Of a DNA stretch of 64,000 nucleotides, positions 22,336 through 36,400 are shown in pieces; positions within the stretch are counted from its first letter, which is position 1, and every line of letters starts with the position of its first letter. This stretch comes from Mactromeris polynyma (taxonomy: Eukaryota > Mollusca > Bivalvia > Venerida > Mactridae), in assembly GCA_032209605.1 (NCBI GenBank), contig JASFXZ010000016.1:10292001-10356000 (forward strand), written 5' to 3'. The position numbers were made by a program, and so were the translations under genes. The notes under the pieces are model-generated. The model did no database searches. It was not told the DNA's origin and saw nothing but the letters and a program-made list of their open reading frames with translations.

Positions 22336-23736
22336 TTACGACGTCACGTTGGGGATACTTATGATGTCTTTTTGTCATTACCAAAAATACGTCTATCATA
22401 TAATGATGTTTTATAACACGTCTTAATACTCATTGGGTACAGTTGTATTGTTGTATTATTTTCTTAATAGAAATCTAGAGATATTTTTATTTCTTTTTGT
22501 CTTTATTTTAAATTACATGTCCCTATCCCTATAGCCTACATAGTATCAGGGGTGAGAATGCTCTCAAGCAAAAATCCCTGAACTTTATGCGGCGGGTCCA
22601 GGGCAGCGCTTTGGATGGGGAGCCACAGGGGGCAAAGCCCCCTGAAGCTCCTTGGTTTGAAGCATTTTAGGGGCCTAGGATTGCATTTAATCATATCTGT
22701 AGCAACAAAAATACTATAGGCTTAATTTCTCACCAAAAAGTCAACTCATTGACAAGTTATGTGAAGATGATATTTCCTAAGTTCTTCCAGTGTCAAAGTG
22801 TGGTTCATGTGTATGTAGCATTTGACCACTTATTACTACTTGCATTACCGACCATCAGTAATTAAAGGAATTTCAGAATATTTTTTTAATCTCCTCCGAG
22901 AGTCTTCTGTGATGACAAGGCGGGTATCAGCACTGGTTTTAACCAGGAGATTTTAGTCTTTTAATGAAAGTCAATTTGGCTCCCATATTCAGTGTAGGCC
23001 TATATCAAATTTGATGCAGGGCTTGCATTAAGTTTGAAATATGTTTAGCAAGTCTTGGTGTTAATGTTCGTTTTATGCCCATGTACTTTACTGTTTTGTG
23101 TCTATACATTTGTAGTGAACAAACACATTTTTAACAGAAGCAGACCTAGAACCGCTCCCGAAACAGACGGATGGCGACAATTTAATTTTAAGTGTGACTT
23201 TATAATCGACGCGTTTCCAGAATGGGTTAATTTAGTGTAGCATAATTTACCTACAGTTTCAGATTTTTCAGTAATTTGCCGACATTAAACTCGTATACTG
23301 GATGTCCAAAATGCATCCGAACTTCAGATTTAACCGTAGGCGGTGTTGTCAGGTTAAACAATTTCGCGATGTCTCTATCGTAAACTTCTGCCATTTTGAT
23401 TCACTGACAAGAACTGTAACTCTAGCGCGACTGTTGGTACAGACTAAAAGCCGTTCGGACGTTTTCCGGAACCAATTCGGCAACGCTTTCGGCACCTATT
23501 CAGTGATGTTTTAGCCTAACAACTAAATGGCGGACGATAATTCACATCGATTTTTCTCAAAACATGATCGGGCGTGATTGTTCAGAATATAATATTGCTT
23601 TCTAATAATGAGTGCGTTATGAACAGCATTGACCCTACCCCCCCCCCCCCCCATCAAAATTTCTCCTCGGATTTACATCGATCTCAAAAACGGCCTGGGA
23701 GACCAAAAAATCCCGGAATTCCGCGGAAAATTCTCA
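22336..23736. other. no gene seen; GC-rich patch
   Basis: A GC-richer block near 22545-22690 (GGCAAAGCCCCCTGAAGCTC) looks like an old repeat fragment. A poly-C run lies at 23637-23652. Confidence 0.35.
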
Positions 23737-24225
23737 CAGTATGCAATCTCGTGTCACTCATATCTTCAAAGGGATATGAGCTAGAGTCATTAAACTTTAC
23801 AGGAATGTTCACCAGCCTGTGTAGTTGTGCACCTGGGGTTTCATGTTCGGCAGTGCCCAGAAAGTGCAGAGACATGTCCCATGAGTTAGTTAAAATATAG
23901 CCTACAGAGTATGCAATCTCGTGTCACGCATATCGCCAATACCTTATGAGCCAGATTCATAAAACTTTACAGGGATGTTCACCAGCCTGTGTAGTTGTGC
24001 ACCTGGGGTTTCATGTTTGGCTGTGCCCAGTAATTGCAGAGTTATGGCCATTGACTTAGTTAACATATAGCCTACAGAGTATGAAATCTCGTGTCGCGCA
24101 TATCTCAAAAACAATATGAGCCAGATTCATAAATCTATACAGGAATGTTCACCAACCTGTGTAGCTGTGCACCTGGGATTTCATGTATGATTACACCCAG
24201 TAAGTGCAAATTTATTGGCCTTGAC
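23737..24225. repeat. ~170-bp diverged tandem repeat, 3 copies
   Basis: Units begin at about 23737, 23907 and 24077 with AGTATGCAATCTCGTGTC or a variant; each contains TGTTCACCAGCCTGTGTAGT and GTGCACCTGGGGTTTCATG. Confidence 0.8.
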
Positions 24226-24334
24226 TTATTACCATAATCAGTTCAGTTGTTCACTTTGTAATTTTGATACACATTCACAAACTATGAGCAGAATAATAGG
24301 GTTTGCTTCGGGACAAAGGCTAGAAGTGGGGGTA

Positions 24335-25015
24335 TAGTTATTAACTACATTTTCCGGTTGACTTTACATTAGGTTATTGATTTGATATTTTATGGTTATT
24401 TCACATTCTGATTTTGATAATTTAGTTACTGGGGTCAAGGTCAATAATAGGCTGCTGGTTCCTTCGTGCTGGATTATACACAGTGTGTATGTTGTTATGT
24501 ACGTAATGGTTAATTGCTTTTAATGATTAGTTACTGCCCACTTAGTCAATTTATGTTGGAAATCAATAACCATATAGCGATTATGTGTGAGGTTAGCTAA
24601 CTGTTTAATCGATTTTAACCCCCAGTGTTTTTACTGACAGTTCCAAGACTGTATATCGCTGTATAGTTAGTAACCCTTTTGTGTTTTAAATGTATCTTAA
24701 ATTTTCCATCCCCTGTCATTTTTTTCACTTTATATAGTATTCATGTTATTTTCTACTCAGTTTCGGCCTATTGTTGCCAGCTGTATTGACCTTTTCAATC
24801 CAATAATCCCCCCTGTTAGTCCCCTTTGATTCTCCTCGTTATCCCTTATGGTCGGCCAGGCCAGTCCTTGCGACACTGTTCTCTCACATATGTACCCTTG
24901 AGCCTCCTCAAAGGCCTTATGTTTTATGAATTGTAGTTTTCCCGGAGGTCTGTGTGGAGAGGCACTGCCTTATGTACGCGGCGATCCCTGTAGCAACTTA
25001 TTCTTTCTCATTTAG
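24335..25015 (+). repeat. interspersed repeat family R1, longest copy
   Basis: Runs from ACATTTTCCGGTTGACTTTA to CCTGTAGCAACTTATTCTTT and covers all blocks seen in the other copies. No coding capacity seen. Confidence 0.7.
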
Positions 25016-27225
25016 CTAATCAACACCTTCACAGCTTATTCGAAACTTTATCAATACTGGTTGTACACCAAAAGCTGCTATACATGATAAACATAGATGA
25101 CTCAGGGCGTGCTTTTCATCCTAGCAATTTTCTAATAGTATGTTACTATAGGAGGGATTAGCGGTATTACCAGAATACCGCAACATTGCGATTCGAGACA
25201 GACACAAAACGTATGAGTTCAATCCGTATCGGTTATGTATTAATAAGAATCAACATCTTCACAACATCAATAAAATACAATGCAAAACCTTGAAACTTTT
25301 AAACAGTCCCCGTTTTCAGTCAAACTTTGATCTTCGCCAAGGGTAAAACCGAAAGTTGATTTTAGCACAAAGGGTGTGTATAACGTCCTCAAATTGCCAA
25401 GTGATTGTAAAAGGTTTTAAAAAGAGAGATAATTTAATCAAGGTTATTGTTAAAGCCTTATTTAATAATTTATACATTGTGATATCACTCACAATGAACA
25501 ATGTATATATAATAACTTAATAGCTGTTCTATAGTTTTTACACGATTGTTGTATAGTATTTTCAAACGATGCCTTTATTATTATGTCCTCCCTAAAATAC
25601 TCAGCCATTCTTTTGCTTTCTTTTACTGTATATTATACTAGGCATTGATGATAGGGTGAATAAGCTTAAATTGAATTAAATGTTCTGTTCTGTTTTGATA
25701 AGCCGATTGTTTGGTTCAAAATATCCCGGCATATCAGAAATGTCCATATTCATAAACAGTACAATTGTTTTTGCGATATACGATATAGTGATACTAGGGT
25801 AGAATATCGTGATATATGGTGATAAGAAATGTCCAGCATGACCAATCCCTTGTCAAAAGCAAAGGAATATCTGTTCATTATGTAGCTAAATGATGTCACT
25901 GCATAGTTATTCACAATGGCTTCCGAATTTTCTCAGGTCGGTAATCTCATTTTTGTAAAGCTACGTGCTTTTTAAATTGAAAAGAAAGACTAAGTTGTCA
26001 AATTTGAAGTTGCATTTTTATTAGTAAAATTCTCATGTTCAGTTACAGTTTGGACAGACTGGATTTAAACATTTCATACGCATCGGATTTTTTAAAAATA
26101 CATGTATGTATTCATAAATTTCTGGGCATTGCTTTTCACCTTTAATAAATAGATAATTTTAAACTAGTAAATACGAACAACTTTGCATGATTCGTTAAGT
26201 CAAGCAAAGCCTGGACATGTGTTTGGACTCAAGGCTCTTGTTTCAACAAAAGAAATCATTTTTGCAGAAAGGTTACGACAACTGTTTTAACTCACCAGTG
26301 AATGTGCAAAAAGTGTTAAGTTGGAAGTATTGCTGTGTATAAAATCGCCAGACAATTCATAACAATAGAATAGTACAAATCACATATTTATTAAAACTCC
26401 TAGTTACATTGCATTGTTATAGTAAAACAGCATCTTGAAGTATATGGCCATATTACAAAATACAGACCAAATCTGCACACATTTACATAACAAAATTTCT
26501 ATGATACAAATATTTCCTAATTAGCCAGAAAGCTAGCCAATTGAAGTAAATGTAAGAGACAGATAATGTATGTGGAAGCCGTATGTTGACAATGAACAAT
26601 TACCCACAATAATAAGTGTAAATAATAATGATATATGTGCAGTTAGAATACAAAACATCTATTGTGACAGTCTTGTACAGGTAATTTTAACAAAAACTGT
26701 CAATTTAAATGTTTTCAATGAGGGCTCAACATAGTGCATCAGGTTCATCAGGGCATCAATCTACCCTTTTTAATTATGATATCAAAATTTCACGAATCTT
26801 AATACAGAATAAAACCTAGAATAACAGACCAAACTCAAATATTTCAAGTTTAGCATATCGACGGCTCAGCACAAAACTAAAGTATCTCGGGTTTGCTAAA
26901 GGCCTTGCAATAGTTTTGCATCAAATCCTCAATATTGACTTATAATGCTGACCCTATATACCTTAAACTAGGCAAGTCCATAGGACATAGATACCTCCAC
27001 TGTGGGCTTTCAATGTGAAAAAGGGCCATAACTCGTCCAAAATTTAATGGATTGCAACAGAAATTTTACTATCCAAATATGAATTGAATCCATCTATCTT
27101 TTCAAGAGTTATTGATTGAAAACACATTTTTCTATTATATTTCTATTATAAAAATGAAATTATATTGATACAGTTTAGCCTTGGTTCTACTCTGTTACCC
27201 GGGGTAAGAATAGAATAAAACACTA
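25016..27225. other. no feature seen
   Basis: AT-rich, no long frame, no clear repeat. No evidence for a gene. Confidence 0.4.
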
Positions 27226-27350
27226 CCATAGGTTCTCCGTTCGTATTGATACAAACTGTTCTCCGGTCGTATTGATACAAACTGTTCTCTGGTCGTATTG
27301 ATACAAACTGTTCTCCGGTCGTATTGATACAAACTGTTCTCCGTTACTTT
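27226..27350. repeat. 26-bp tandem repeat, 4-5 copies
   Basis: Unit TGTTCTCCGGTCGTATTGAT plus ACAAAC, with CCGT/CCGG/CTGG variants. Confidence 0.9.
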
Positions 27351-27466
27351 AAATACATTACAAGCTGCATCTTTAAATTATAAAACAAGAGGCTAAGACT
27401 TAAAACTGATCTCCACCCCCTAAATATTGCTGAAATATTCTCCAAGTTAAATCTAGCTCAATTATA

Positions 27467-28505
27467 GCATGGATCATACAGTATTGTATACAGACATACA
27501 GTATTGTAGCATGGATCATACAGTATTGTGTACAGACATACAGTATTGTAGCATGGATCATACAGTATTGTGTACAGACATACAGTATTGTAGCATGGAT
27601 CATACAGTATTGTGTACAGACATACAGTATTGTAGCATGGATCATACAGTATTGTGTACAGAAATACAGTATTGTAGCATGGATCATACAGTATTGTGTA
27701 CAGACATACAGTATTGTAGCATGGATCATACAGTATTGTGTACAGACATACAGTATTGTAGCATGGATCATACAGTATTGTGTACAGACATACAGTATTG
27801 TAGCATGGATCATACAGTATTGTGTACAGACATACAGTATTGTAGCATGGATCATACAGTATTGTGTACAGACATACAGTATTGTAGCATGGATCATACA
27901 GTATTGTGTACAGACATACAGTATTGTAGCATGGATCATACAGTATTGTGTACAGAAATACAGTATTGTAGCATGGATCATACAGTATTGTGTACAGAAA
28001 TACAGTATTGTAGCATGGATCATACAGTATTGTGTACAGACATACAGTATTGTAGCATGGATCATACAGTATTGTGTACAGAAATACAGTATTGTAGCAT
28101 GGATCATACAGTATTGTGTACAGACATACAGTATTGTAGCATGGATCATACAGTATTGTGTACAGACATACAGTATTGTAGCATGGATCATACAGTATTG
28201 TGTACAGACATACAGTATTGTAGCATGGATCATACAGTATTGTGTACAGACATACAGTATTGTAGCATGGATCATACAGTATTGTGTACAGACATACAGT
28301 ATTGTAGCATGGATCATACAGTATTGTGTACAGACATACAGTATTGTAGCATGGATCATACAGTATTGTGTACAGACATACAGTATTGTAGCATGGATCA
28401 TACAGTATTGTGTACAGACATACAGTATTGTAGCATGGATCATACAGTATTGTGTACAGAAATACAGTATTGTAGCATGGATCATACAGTATTGTGTACA
28501 GACAT
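27467..28505. repeat. 42-bp minisatellite, about 25 copies
   Basis: Unit AGCATGGATCATACAGTATT followed by GTGTACAGAC and ATACAGTATTGT. Each unit contains ATACAGTATTGT twice, so it grew from a smaller duplication. GACATA/GAAATA is nearly the only variable site. The period is 14 codons, so three frames stay open for over 1 kb; these are not genes. Confidence 0.95.
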
Positions 28506-28506
28506 A

Positions 28507-28660
28507 CAGTAAGACCTCGTTCATTCGACAACCGTCTATCTGAATACTCGGTATCATCTCAAATAAACATCACGTTCTCACGTATCTTTTTATTCGAAAC
28601 CATGTTTTATTCCAAATGAAATTTCGGACCTGATGAATTTGGTTGAATGAGGTCCGACTG
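28507..28660. mobile_element. 154-bp pogo/Tigger-type MITE
   Basis: Left end CAGTAAGACCTCGTTCATTC; right end reverse-complemented CAGTCGGACCTCATTCAACC; TA on both sides (28505-28506, 28661-28662). It sits exactly at the edge of the 42-bp array. Confidence 0.8.
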
Positions 28661-28662
28661 TA

Positions 28663-29094
28663 TTTAATCTGAATATTTACTCAATGCTTATAGTTGACCA
28701 GAATAAAGTGAAAAAGAAAACTAGTTTTAGCATGGAGACTGATCTCTATTCTTATAAACTTTAACCATGTTTTTTTTGAACAAAATTCCATAAAATCAAA
28801 AAAACACATCAGAACAGATTTAATCACGGCCTAAAACAAGAACAATAATGAAAATTTAAAAAATTAAAACATAAATATTACTATACATAACATATATATC
28901 AACATGAATAAGAATCCAAAATAATATTATGCCATTTAGAAATGAGTGTTATTATATGCTCTTAACACAGATCTCTATTTGTATAACTGATATGATAACT
29001 ATTTACTTGCATTGGATAAAATGTGGATATGTTATAAATATACCAGTATATATAAATATGAATCTTGAGTATAAAAATCAATATATATTACATC
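28663..29094. other. no feature seen
   Basis: Strongly AT-rich. Confidence 0.4.
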
Positions 29095-29162
29095 TAAGTG
29101 TAACTCACATCTAAGTGTAACTCACATCTAAGTGTAACTCACATCTAAGTGTAACTCACATC
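29095..29162. repeat. 17-bp tandem repeat, 4 copies
   Basis: Unit TAAGTGTAACTCACATC. Confidence 0.9.
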
Positions 29163-30330
29163 ATCAAAAATGGATAATGGCAAGCAAACACTAAATCTGA
29201 AAAAATCAAACAAATATTACAAAATATAAGAAATACTTTTCATATTCTGTGACATAACTTTCTATAAAAACCCGTGAATTGCACCATTAAGTACAATCAT
29301 TTTGCATCATCACTGGAATGAATGGACTGCAATTAAAAATTCAACAACACAAAAATCTCATAACTATCATTAAGCATTGAATATAGAGTCAAACATGATA
29401 CAAATTCCTAATATATAAGACAGGAATAAAATCTACAACTAAAAAGAAATCATGAAAATTTGAATAATTCAATGCTGAAAAAAAAAATATAACAGAAACT
29501 CAAAAATGCTGTTAGAATGTCAGTTAATTATAATTTTCAATGAAATATACCCTTTTATTCCAAACCAACCACACACTATCTATTTGATCACTGGTAATTA
29601 TACATTTGACAAAAAGTTTATATAATTTTTATTTCTCATACACACATAACTATATCTGAAAGAAGAGACATGAGAACTGCAAGCCAATGTTCGTCTGCAG
29701 GTTACATTCTCAGACACAGTGCTTTACGCAATATGTATCATCTTCCTAGACGCAGAGGACGCCAATCAAGTTACAACAATAGCTTGTTTTTTTTCCAAAA
29801 TAGATGAGCTTAAAATGCAGAACAAAACAAGGCAAGAGGTCAAAAGGTTCAGCTGCCAGCAGTAGCAGACATTTGCAATCGAAAAAGAACAAAATTAATG
29901 TAAAAAATTATGGTGAATTCGAATTTTACAAAATCCTCGAGGAAGCTTTTAACAAGCAAGGAAGCCGACAGATCAAGGAAAACAGACAAATAACCAGGCT
30001 TGATAGCGCATGCCTTAGTTTGATTTGTACAAGCCCCAGGTTAGAGAATCAATATGTTATGTCAAGTATTATCTTTATCTTAATAATACTCAAGTCACTC
30101 TTGTTGTACGTCAAATTCATTTTTCGTTGCTAAGGTTGACAGAATTTTGTGTTGGTCTGGTAAAACAGGTACACAAAATTCATTGATAAATTTCACACAC
30201 ACACGTGCAAGGTGGCAAGCAGAACCTTTATTGCTCACCACATTCATATAAATTTCACATTTCTACACAACATTGCCAAATTTGAAGACTAGCATAACCC
30301 ATTATTGCCATGTTAAGACAGCAGACACAA
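29163..30330. other. no gene supported
   Basis: Contains an open frame at 29804-30133 (plus, 109 codons, lysine-rich start MSLKCRTKQGKRSKG, hydrophobic end). I recognise no family in it and see no splice context. Confidence 0.3.
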
Positions 30331-30332
30331 CA

Positions 30333-30850
30333 CCAAAATCGTTAAACTTATAGCTATTAACTTGAGTGAACCAAAATCGTTAAACTTATAACTATCAACT
30401 TGAGTGAACCAAAATCGTTAAACTTATAGCTATTAACTTGAGTGAACCAAAATCGTTAAACTTATAACTATCAACTTGAGTGAACCAAAATCGTTAAACT
30501 TATAGCTATTAACTTGAGTGAACCAAAATCGTTAAACTTATAGCTATTAACTTGAGTGAACCAAAATCGTCAAACTTATAGCTATTAGCTTGAGTGAACC
30601 AAAATCGTTAAACTTATAGCTATCAACTTGAGTGAACCAAAATCGTCAAACTTATAGCTATCAATTTGAGTGAACCAAAATCGTCAAACTTATAGCTATC
30701 AATTTGAGTATACCAAAATCGTCAAACTTATAGCTATCAACTTGAGTATACCAAAATCGTCAAACTTATAGCTATCAACTTGAGTATACCAAAATCGTCA
30801 AACTTATAGCTATCAATTTGAGTATACCAAAATCGTCAAACTTATAGCTA
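30333..30850. repeat. 38-bp minisatellite, about 13 copies
   Basis: Unit CCAAAATCGTTAAACTTATA followed by GCTATCAACTTGAGTGAA. Variant bases drift along the array (TTAAAC to TCAAAC, GTGAACC to GTATACC), which suggests local spread of variants. Confidence 0.95.
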
Positions 30851-31121
30851 TTAGCTTTAGTAAACTAAGAACATTAGGTTGTAAACATTCAAAATCTGGA
30901 ATGTCAGTTGGACAAATATGAGGAAAAATAAAAATAATATATACAAAATATGGTACCTACAATAAGTATTCTTGAACCTCAGTTCACCTATAATATACTA
31001 TATCTATACAAGTGTAACAATATTGATGTCAGGAACAATATATATCACAGTGACTTTATTATATACAGGTGTAATATGTTGATAAAATATAAATGGGGGC
31101 ATGTGACTGAACACACAACAA

Positions 31122-31478
31122 TATCAGTAAAGTTAGCAACACCACATGGCAATCTAATGAATGAACACACAACAATATCAGTAAAGTTAGCAACACCACA
31201 TGGCAATCTACTGAAGACCAAGTTAGCAACACCACATGGCAATCTACTGAAGACCAAGTTAGCAACACCACATGGCAATCTACTGAAGACCAAGTTAGCA
31301 ACACCACATGGCAATCTACTGAAGACCAAGTTAGCAACACCACATGGCAATCTACTGAAGACCAAGTTAGCAACACCACATGGCAATCTACTGAAGACCA
31401 AGTTAGCAACACCACATGGCAATCTACTGAAGACCAAGTTAGCAACACCACATGGCAATCTACTGAAGACCAAGTTAC
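31122..31478. repeat. 36-bp minisatellite, about 9 copies
   Basis: Unit AACACCACATGGCAATCTAC plus TGAAGACCAAGTTAGC. The first two units instead carry a longer spacer with ACACACAACAATATCAGTAA. Open frames on both strands follow from the 12-codon period. Confidence 0.95.
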
Positions 31479-31529
31479 ATCCAATCCCATTTATGTTTGT
31501 AAGTACAAACAGCTGATATCAACCTGCAA

Positions 31530-31915
31530 ATTATTCAGTGTTTAAATAAAACAGGTGATTGAAAACGCAAAATTGTCTGATGAATATTCAGTGATTGAAA
31601 GTATCATATAGATGACTGAAAACAACAACATGATTAATAAATATTCAGTTTTTGAATAAAACAGAAAGGTGACTGAAAACACAAAATTGGCTGATGAATA
31701 TTCAGTGCTTGAATAACTATATCAAATAGATGACTGAAAACACATAAGTTACCAATGAATATTCAGTTTTTTTAATAAAATAAGAATGGTGACAGACTGG
31801 TGACAGAAAACACAATATTGTTAAATGACTATTCAGTGTTTGATTACATGAGAAGAAAATGACTGAAAACACAAAATTGCCAGATGAATATTCAGTATTT
31901 GAATGAATTAGACAG
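31530..31915. repeat. ~60-bp diverged tandem repeat, about 6 copies
   Basis: Recurring GAATATTCAGTGTTTGAATA followed by GACTGAAAACACAAAATTG. Confidence 0.75.
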
Positions 31916-31982
31916 TTGAAACAATACTACTGTCAATTAGATAACATAATCAAAGAACATCATAAAAATACTCAAAATAAAA

Positions 31983-32036
31983 TGACAGAAACTGCGTCAT
32001 CACAGAAACTGCGTCATCACAGAAACTGCGTCTCAA
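31983..32036. repeat. 17-bp tandem repeat, 3 copies
   Basis: Unit ACAGAAACTGCGTCATC. Confidence 0.85.
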
Positions 32037-33397
32037 TAGGGTTGTGCCAATCCTTTGATGTGAATAAAAATACCAAAAAGTCTTTAAAGGAATAAATGTA
32101 TTAAAGGCTATTTTTGTGCCTTTAAGGTTTGATTGAAGTAGACAATGATTTTCGCTTTGTATTTATAGAATGTTCGGTTTAAACAGATTTCATTTTAACA
32201 GTTTAACATCAACATGAGATTACATATATATAGTTAACGCCATTAAAAACGCAACCAAACGTTGTGCATATAGATAAAGTGACATTACAAAGACAAAAAT
32301 ATTCATTATTTCTCAAACATAATTTCATAAGATGAATCAATAATGAAATAAAAAATAATTGGTGCCGAGTTTAATAAAATTTTGAACATGAATTAACACA
32401 CAGATAACTATAACACACTCTTGACAGTTGGTACTACAAAATGACGCCGAGTTCAAATAGTTGGGTTTCTAATGGCGTCAAGTATTATTTAAAATACAAT
32501 TCAGGATTGGAATGGAAGTATACATATACTTGTAGAGCTCCTCTCCTTTCTTCTAAACTGATTCAATGATGCGATGTTTCAAATAACAAAAATGTGATGA
32601 AATCTAGATTACAATTTTTTTATATATTAACTACTATTTCACTAAAACAACACAGAATATAAGATAAACCCATAAAAATATTTACTCTGCCAGCATAAAA
32701 TGGTTGCTAAGCAACAGGACTATATAATAAAATTTTGCTTATGTCACTTAGCATTGAGCAATTCACAAAAATACAATTCATCATAAAATAGGATACATAT
32801 CAGGGTTCTATAATTTTTTTCAAGAACTCTTGTCCCGGACAAATGGAAATGTAAAGTTTGACTTGTTCGACATACATGAACCTAGTTGTCATAGTATTGG
32901 TCAATTTAATAAAAAATAAACATACACAATGCTCCAAACTCTGAAATTAATAATCACACAATTGTATATGTTTGTGGGATTCTAAGGTTTGACTTACAAC
33001 TAAACAATTGCTGATGTTATTTAGCTTTGAAAACAGACTTGTCCTGGACTAACTGCAACTCAAATGTTGGTAGCCCCATTCAGCATCAGACTTGTCCGGG
33101 ATGTCGGTCTAGTGGAATTCTAGAGCCCTGCATATCTTCATCTGTATGAGAAACAGGCAAGACAACATACCATTGACGCACACAGTCCAATAACTTGATA
33201 AAGTAACTTTAAAATACCAAATAGAAATAAATTAATAGCTTAATTCAAATGTAATTGGGCTAAAAGCAATTGCTAAAAATTTCATTGTACTACTTTACAG
33301 AAATGAACGGATTGATTTTTTATCTCTGCTGAGGTTGTTTGGATAATGAGCAAACATCAACCAACCAATGGAATTCGATGTAGCCATCACATGACTT
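32037..33397. other. no gene seen; MGLL 3' flank
   Basis: Includes any MGLL 3' UTR. I see no further exon. Confidence 0.35.
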
Positions 33398-33496
33398 CTA
33401 AGCTCTTGTTTTCAGCCAATCAGATATGAGATCAAAGGTTTCCTTCTTAACTGGTCCCAATTCTTTATGCAGTTGATGGAATGCTCCCTCAAATAT
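33398..33496 (-). CDS. MGLL: MGLL exon 8
   Basis: Acceptor TTTTATTCAG; encodes IFEGAFHQLHKELG with catalytic H257 and ends WLKTRA-stop. Confidence 0.93.
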   Translation of the reverse strand: MFEGAFHQLHKELGPVKKETFDLISDWLKTRA

Positions 33497-36400
33497 CTGA
33501 ATAAAAGTATTATGTATAATATGAACAATCAATTAATGAAATGACTGTATAATGATAAAAAATGCATTAAAGTTATGGATGTCAACGAATGGCCATTATG
33601 GTATTCGAATATTCGGTCAACCTTCAGAAGGAATATTCGAACATTCGAAAATTCGACCATCTTATTTAATCATAATAAATTTGAAACTTTTAAAGTTTAA
33701 CTTTATGCTTATCAATTTTGTATTTTAAGCTGAACACTTAAGTTGTAAAAATGCCCACGATTACTTAAATTTTCAGGGCCTAAGTGTCATCACCAGAGTG
33801 TTATATCTCTCTTGCCCCCCCCCCCCCCCCTTGCAGTCAGCTTTTTATATTGAAAATACATATTTCGTCAAATGTTAAAAAGCCGAATCAGTATTCGAAT
33901 ATTCAGAGGTACAAACGAATATTTTAATATCCGAACATTCGTTGACATCCCTAATTAAAATTAATGACATTTGTTCAAATAATCATGAAGTGCCTGGATA
34001 AGTTATCTTGTATCTAAAAAAGAGGTTGTACTAATAAAAATGTCAAATACTGCTACTTCTAATGTTTTCTTGCAAAAGTTTTGTTTTGTTGTTTTATCCA
34101 AATTCAAAAGTGTTTGGAGGTCATTGAACCTAATCAGCTCTCTAACCAGTATAATATACTTTCACAAGCAACTGACAGTTTTCCAATATAGATAAAATGA
34201 GGAGGGTTAACAACTTAAGATGTATTTTCATGATCTTTACAGTGACAGTTCCAAGGATGGATGCAAAGTAGACAGGGGGTAAAACTCCTGATCCTTGATC
34301 CAAAGGACTGGAGTATGAGTTCAAGAACCTGTATTAAGGGTTTTGATCAAGAATTTCAAAATCCCTCAATTTGGCGTCAGTAATAGTAAGTTACCCAGGA
34401 AGCACTCATTGAGAGGGACCAGGGTCCTCCATTATTGGGGATTAATCATCAACTTATATAATTCTCCAAATACAAATACTACACTTGACAAGAAATACCT
34501 CCATTAGCATTCCAAGATGACACTTAATGGAATGAGCTTGCATTTGAATACAACAGAGAATGTAAAAAGTGACAAAAGGTAACTCAAGGAAACTACGGTC
34601 ACAAGACATCTCCAACGCAAACAATTCTCAAAGACAAGAATAGATAGGGGGTATGGAAACATACTTTTATCTTCTTATCCTTGCTCCTGGCTTTCTGGTA
34701 TAGTTCCTCAGCACCGGCTACTTCACACAGAGCGTCCTTGCTACCATGGAGAACAAAGAATGGCCAGTCTATATCAGACATGGCTTCTTCTATCCTTTGT
34801 AAAGCATCTATCATTGCAACACCCCATCTGTAATTCAATATCACTATCCATGAAAAATCCGACAAATTTAGTCAAGTACAGGGTTGGACAGTTTTTGCCA
34901 TAGTAGGAAAAAACCATGGTAAAAACCGGCAAGGAAAAAATAGGGTGGCAAAAACTGGCAAAAACTAAAATTGGTTTGGCATAAAAATGTTATATATATA
35001 TTTATTTCGGTAGTTGTGTATACAGGTACATGGATAATTAAGACATGCAATAATATTAAAATAATAATTACAACATGTGCATAATATCCATGCCATACAC
35101 ACCAACACCTAGGATAGCACAAAAAAGAGTAAACTCTTATTTCCATTGTGGTCCTACATGTTGAGTAACAAATTTAAGGCTAATTACTGAATTACATGTA
35201 GTACTTTTATGTCTAAAATGTTATACAGTGGAACCCCTCAAAACCTGAACCTCAGTAAACCGGAATTCCCTCTAAACCAAACAATTTGCGTGGTCCCGAT
35301 TTTTTCTGTTCTATTTTCATTGTGTAAAAACCTCTGTAAACCGGAACCCTTCTATTCCGGAAACCGAACAAGATTTCCATTATTTCAACAGTAATTTACC
35401 CCTCTAAACCAAACAGCAATTTATGACAATAAATGTGTTAACAAGGCGTTTTCACACCTTATCTGTTATGGCTTCAATCCGCAGTAGCTACACGTTTGTT
35501 AACTTTATGACGGTGCGCAGGTAAATAGGTATAATCGCAATTATTAACCGAGTAACGACAAAAGAAAGTGACAGTTTGCAAACATCATTAACAACTTTTA
35601 ATTGCCGACCATACACATCAATCGATGTTTTCAATAATTTATTTAATGATGAATGCTACAGTAGGTGAGTGTTTAATTGATCTTTTGTTAAAAGAATCAA
35701 ATTATCATTCTAGTTAATGAGCGTATTAGCAGAGTAAAGACGAGTGCAGGTATTGTTGTTTAAACTAACAATAATGTGGAACGATTTTGTTGTTTTATCA
35801 ATCAGTTTCTGTCAAATTGATTTTATCATTCACACAATCAACATGTCTGCGCCTCCTTCTAAACGTCGAAGAATAGAATTGTCACTTGATGACAAAATTA
35901 AATTGATCAAAGAGTCAGAATCTGTTCCGAAACCGACAATCATGGTACTGAGTGCAAAGTTTGGAATTGGCAAATCAACTGTTTCTGACATGTGCATGCA
36001 TAAAGTAACAGTGTTATAATATAGTATAAGTACTACATATATAGCGCATGTATAAGGAATTAATAAAATACACCAAGTCATTTATTATGTTGTTGTTTAA
36101 TGCATTTCCTAAAACCCCTCTAAACCGGAAACCCCTCTAAACCAAACTTTTTATCCGGTCCGGACGAGGTTCGGTTAAGAGGGGTTCCACTGTATATTGA
36201 TCAAGATAATGCATAATGATTATGTATATATGATAGGACAGTTCTTAAATGAAAGCATGTCAGAAATGTTGCCCCCTTAAAAGTTGCATTGAAATTGGGC
36301 AAATGTCAGCATGTGCAATATCATAAAGGGGCAAATGTCCGCCTTTGCAATATCATAAAGGGGCAAATGTCCGCCTTTGCAATATCATAAAGGGGCAAAT

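Noticed and set aside
27400..28557. Open frames of 350-385 codons on both strands
   Set aside because: They are translations of the 42-bp array (period divisible by three), with no start, splice or domain support.
29804..30133. 109-codon plus-strand frame with a basic start
   Set aside because: No recognisable family, no conserved motif, hydrophobic AT-rich end; not distinguishable from chance.
31045..31516. Repetitive open frames of 140-190 codons on both strands
   Set aside because: Produced by the 36-bp array; the repeats are nearly identical at DNA level, including third codon positions.
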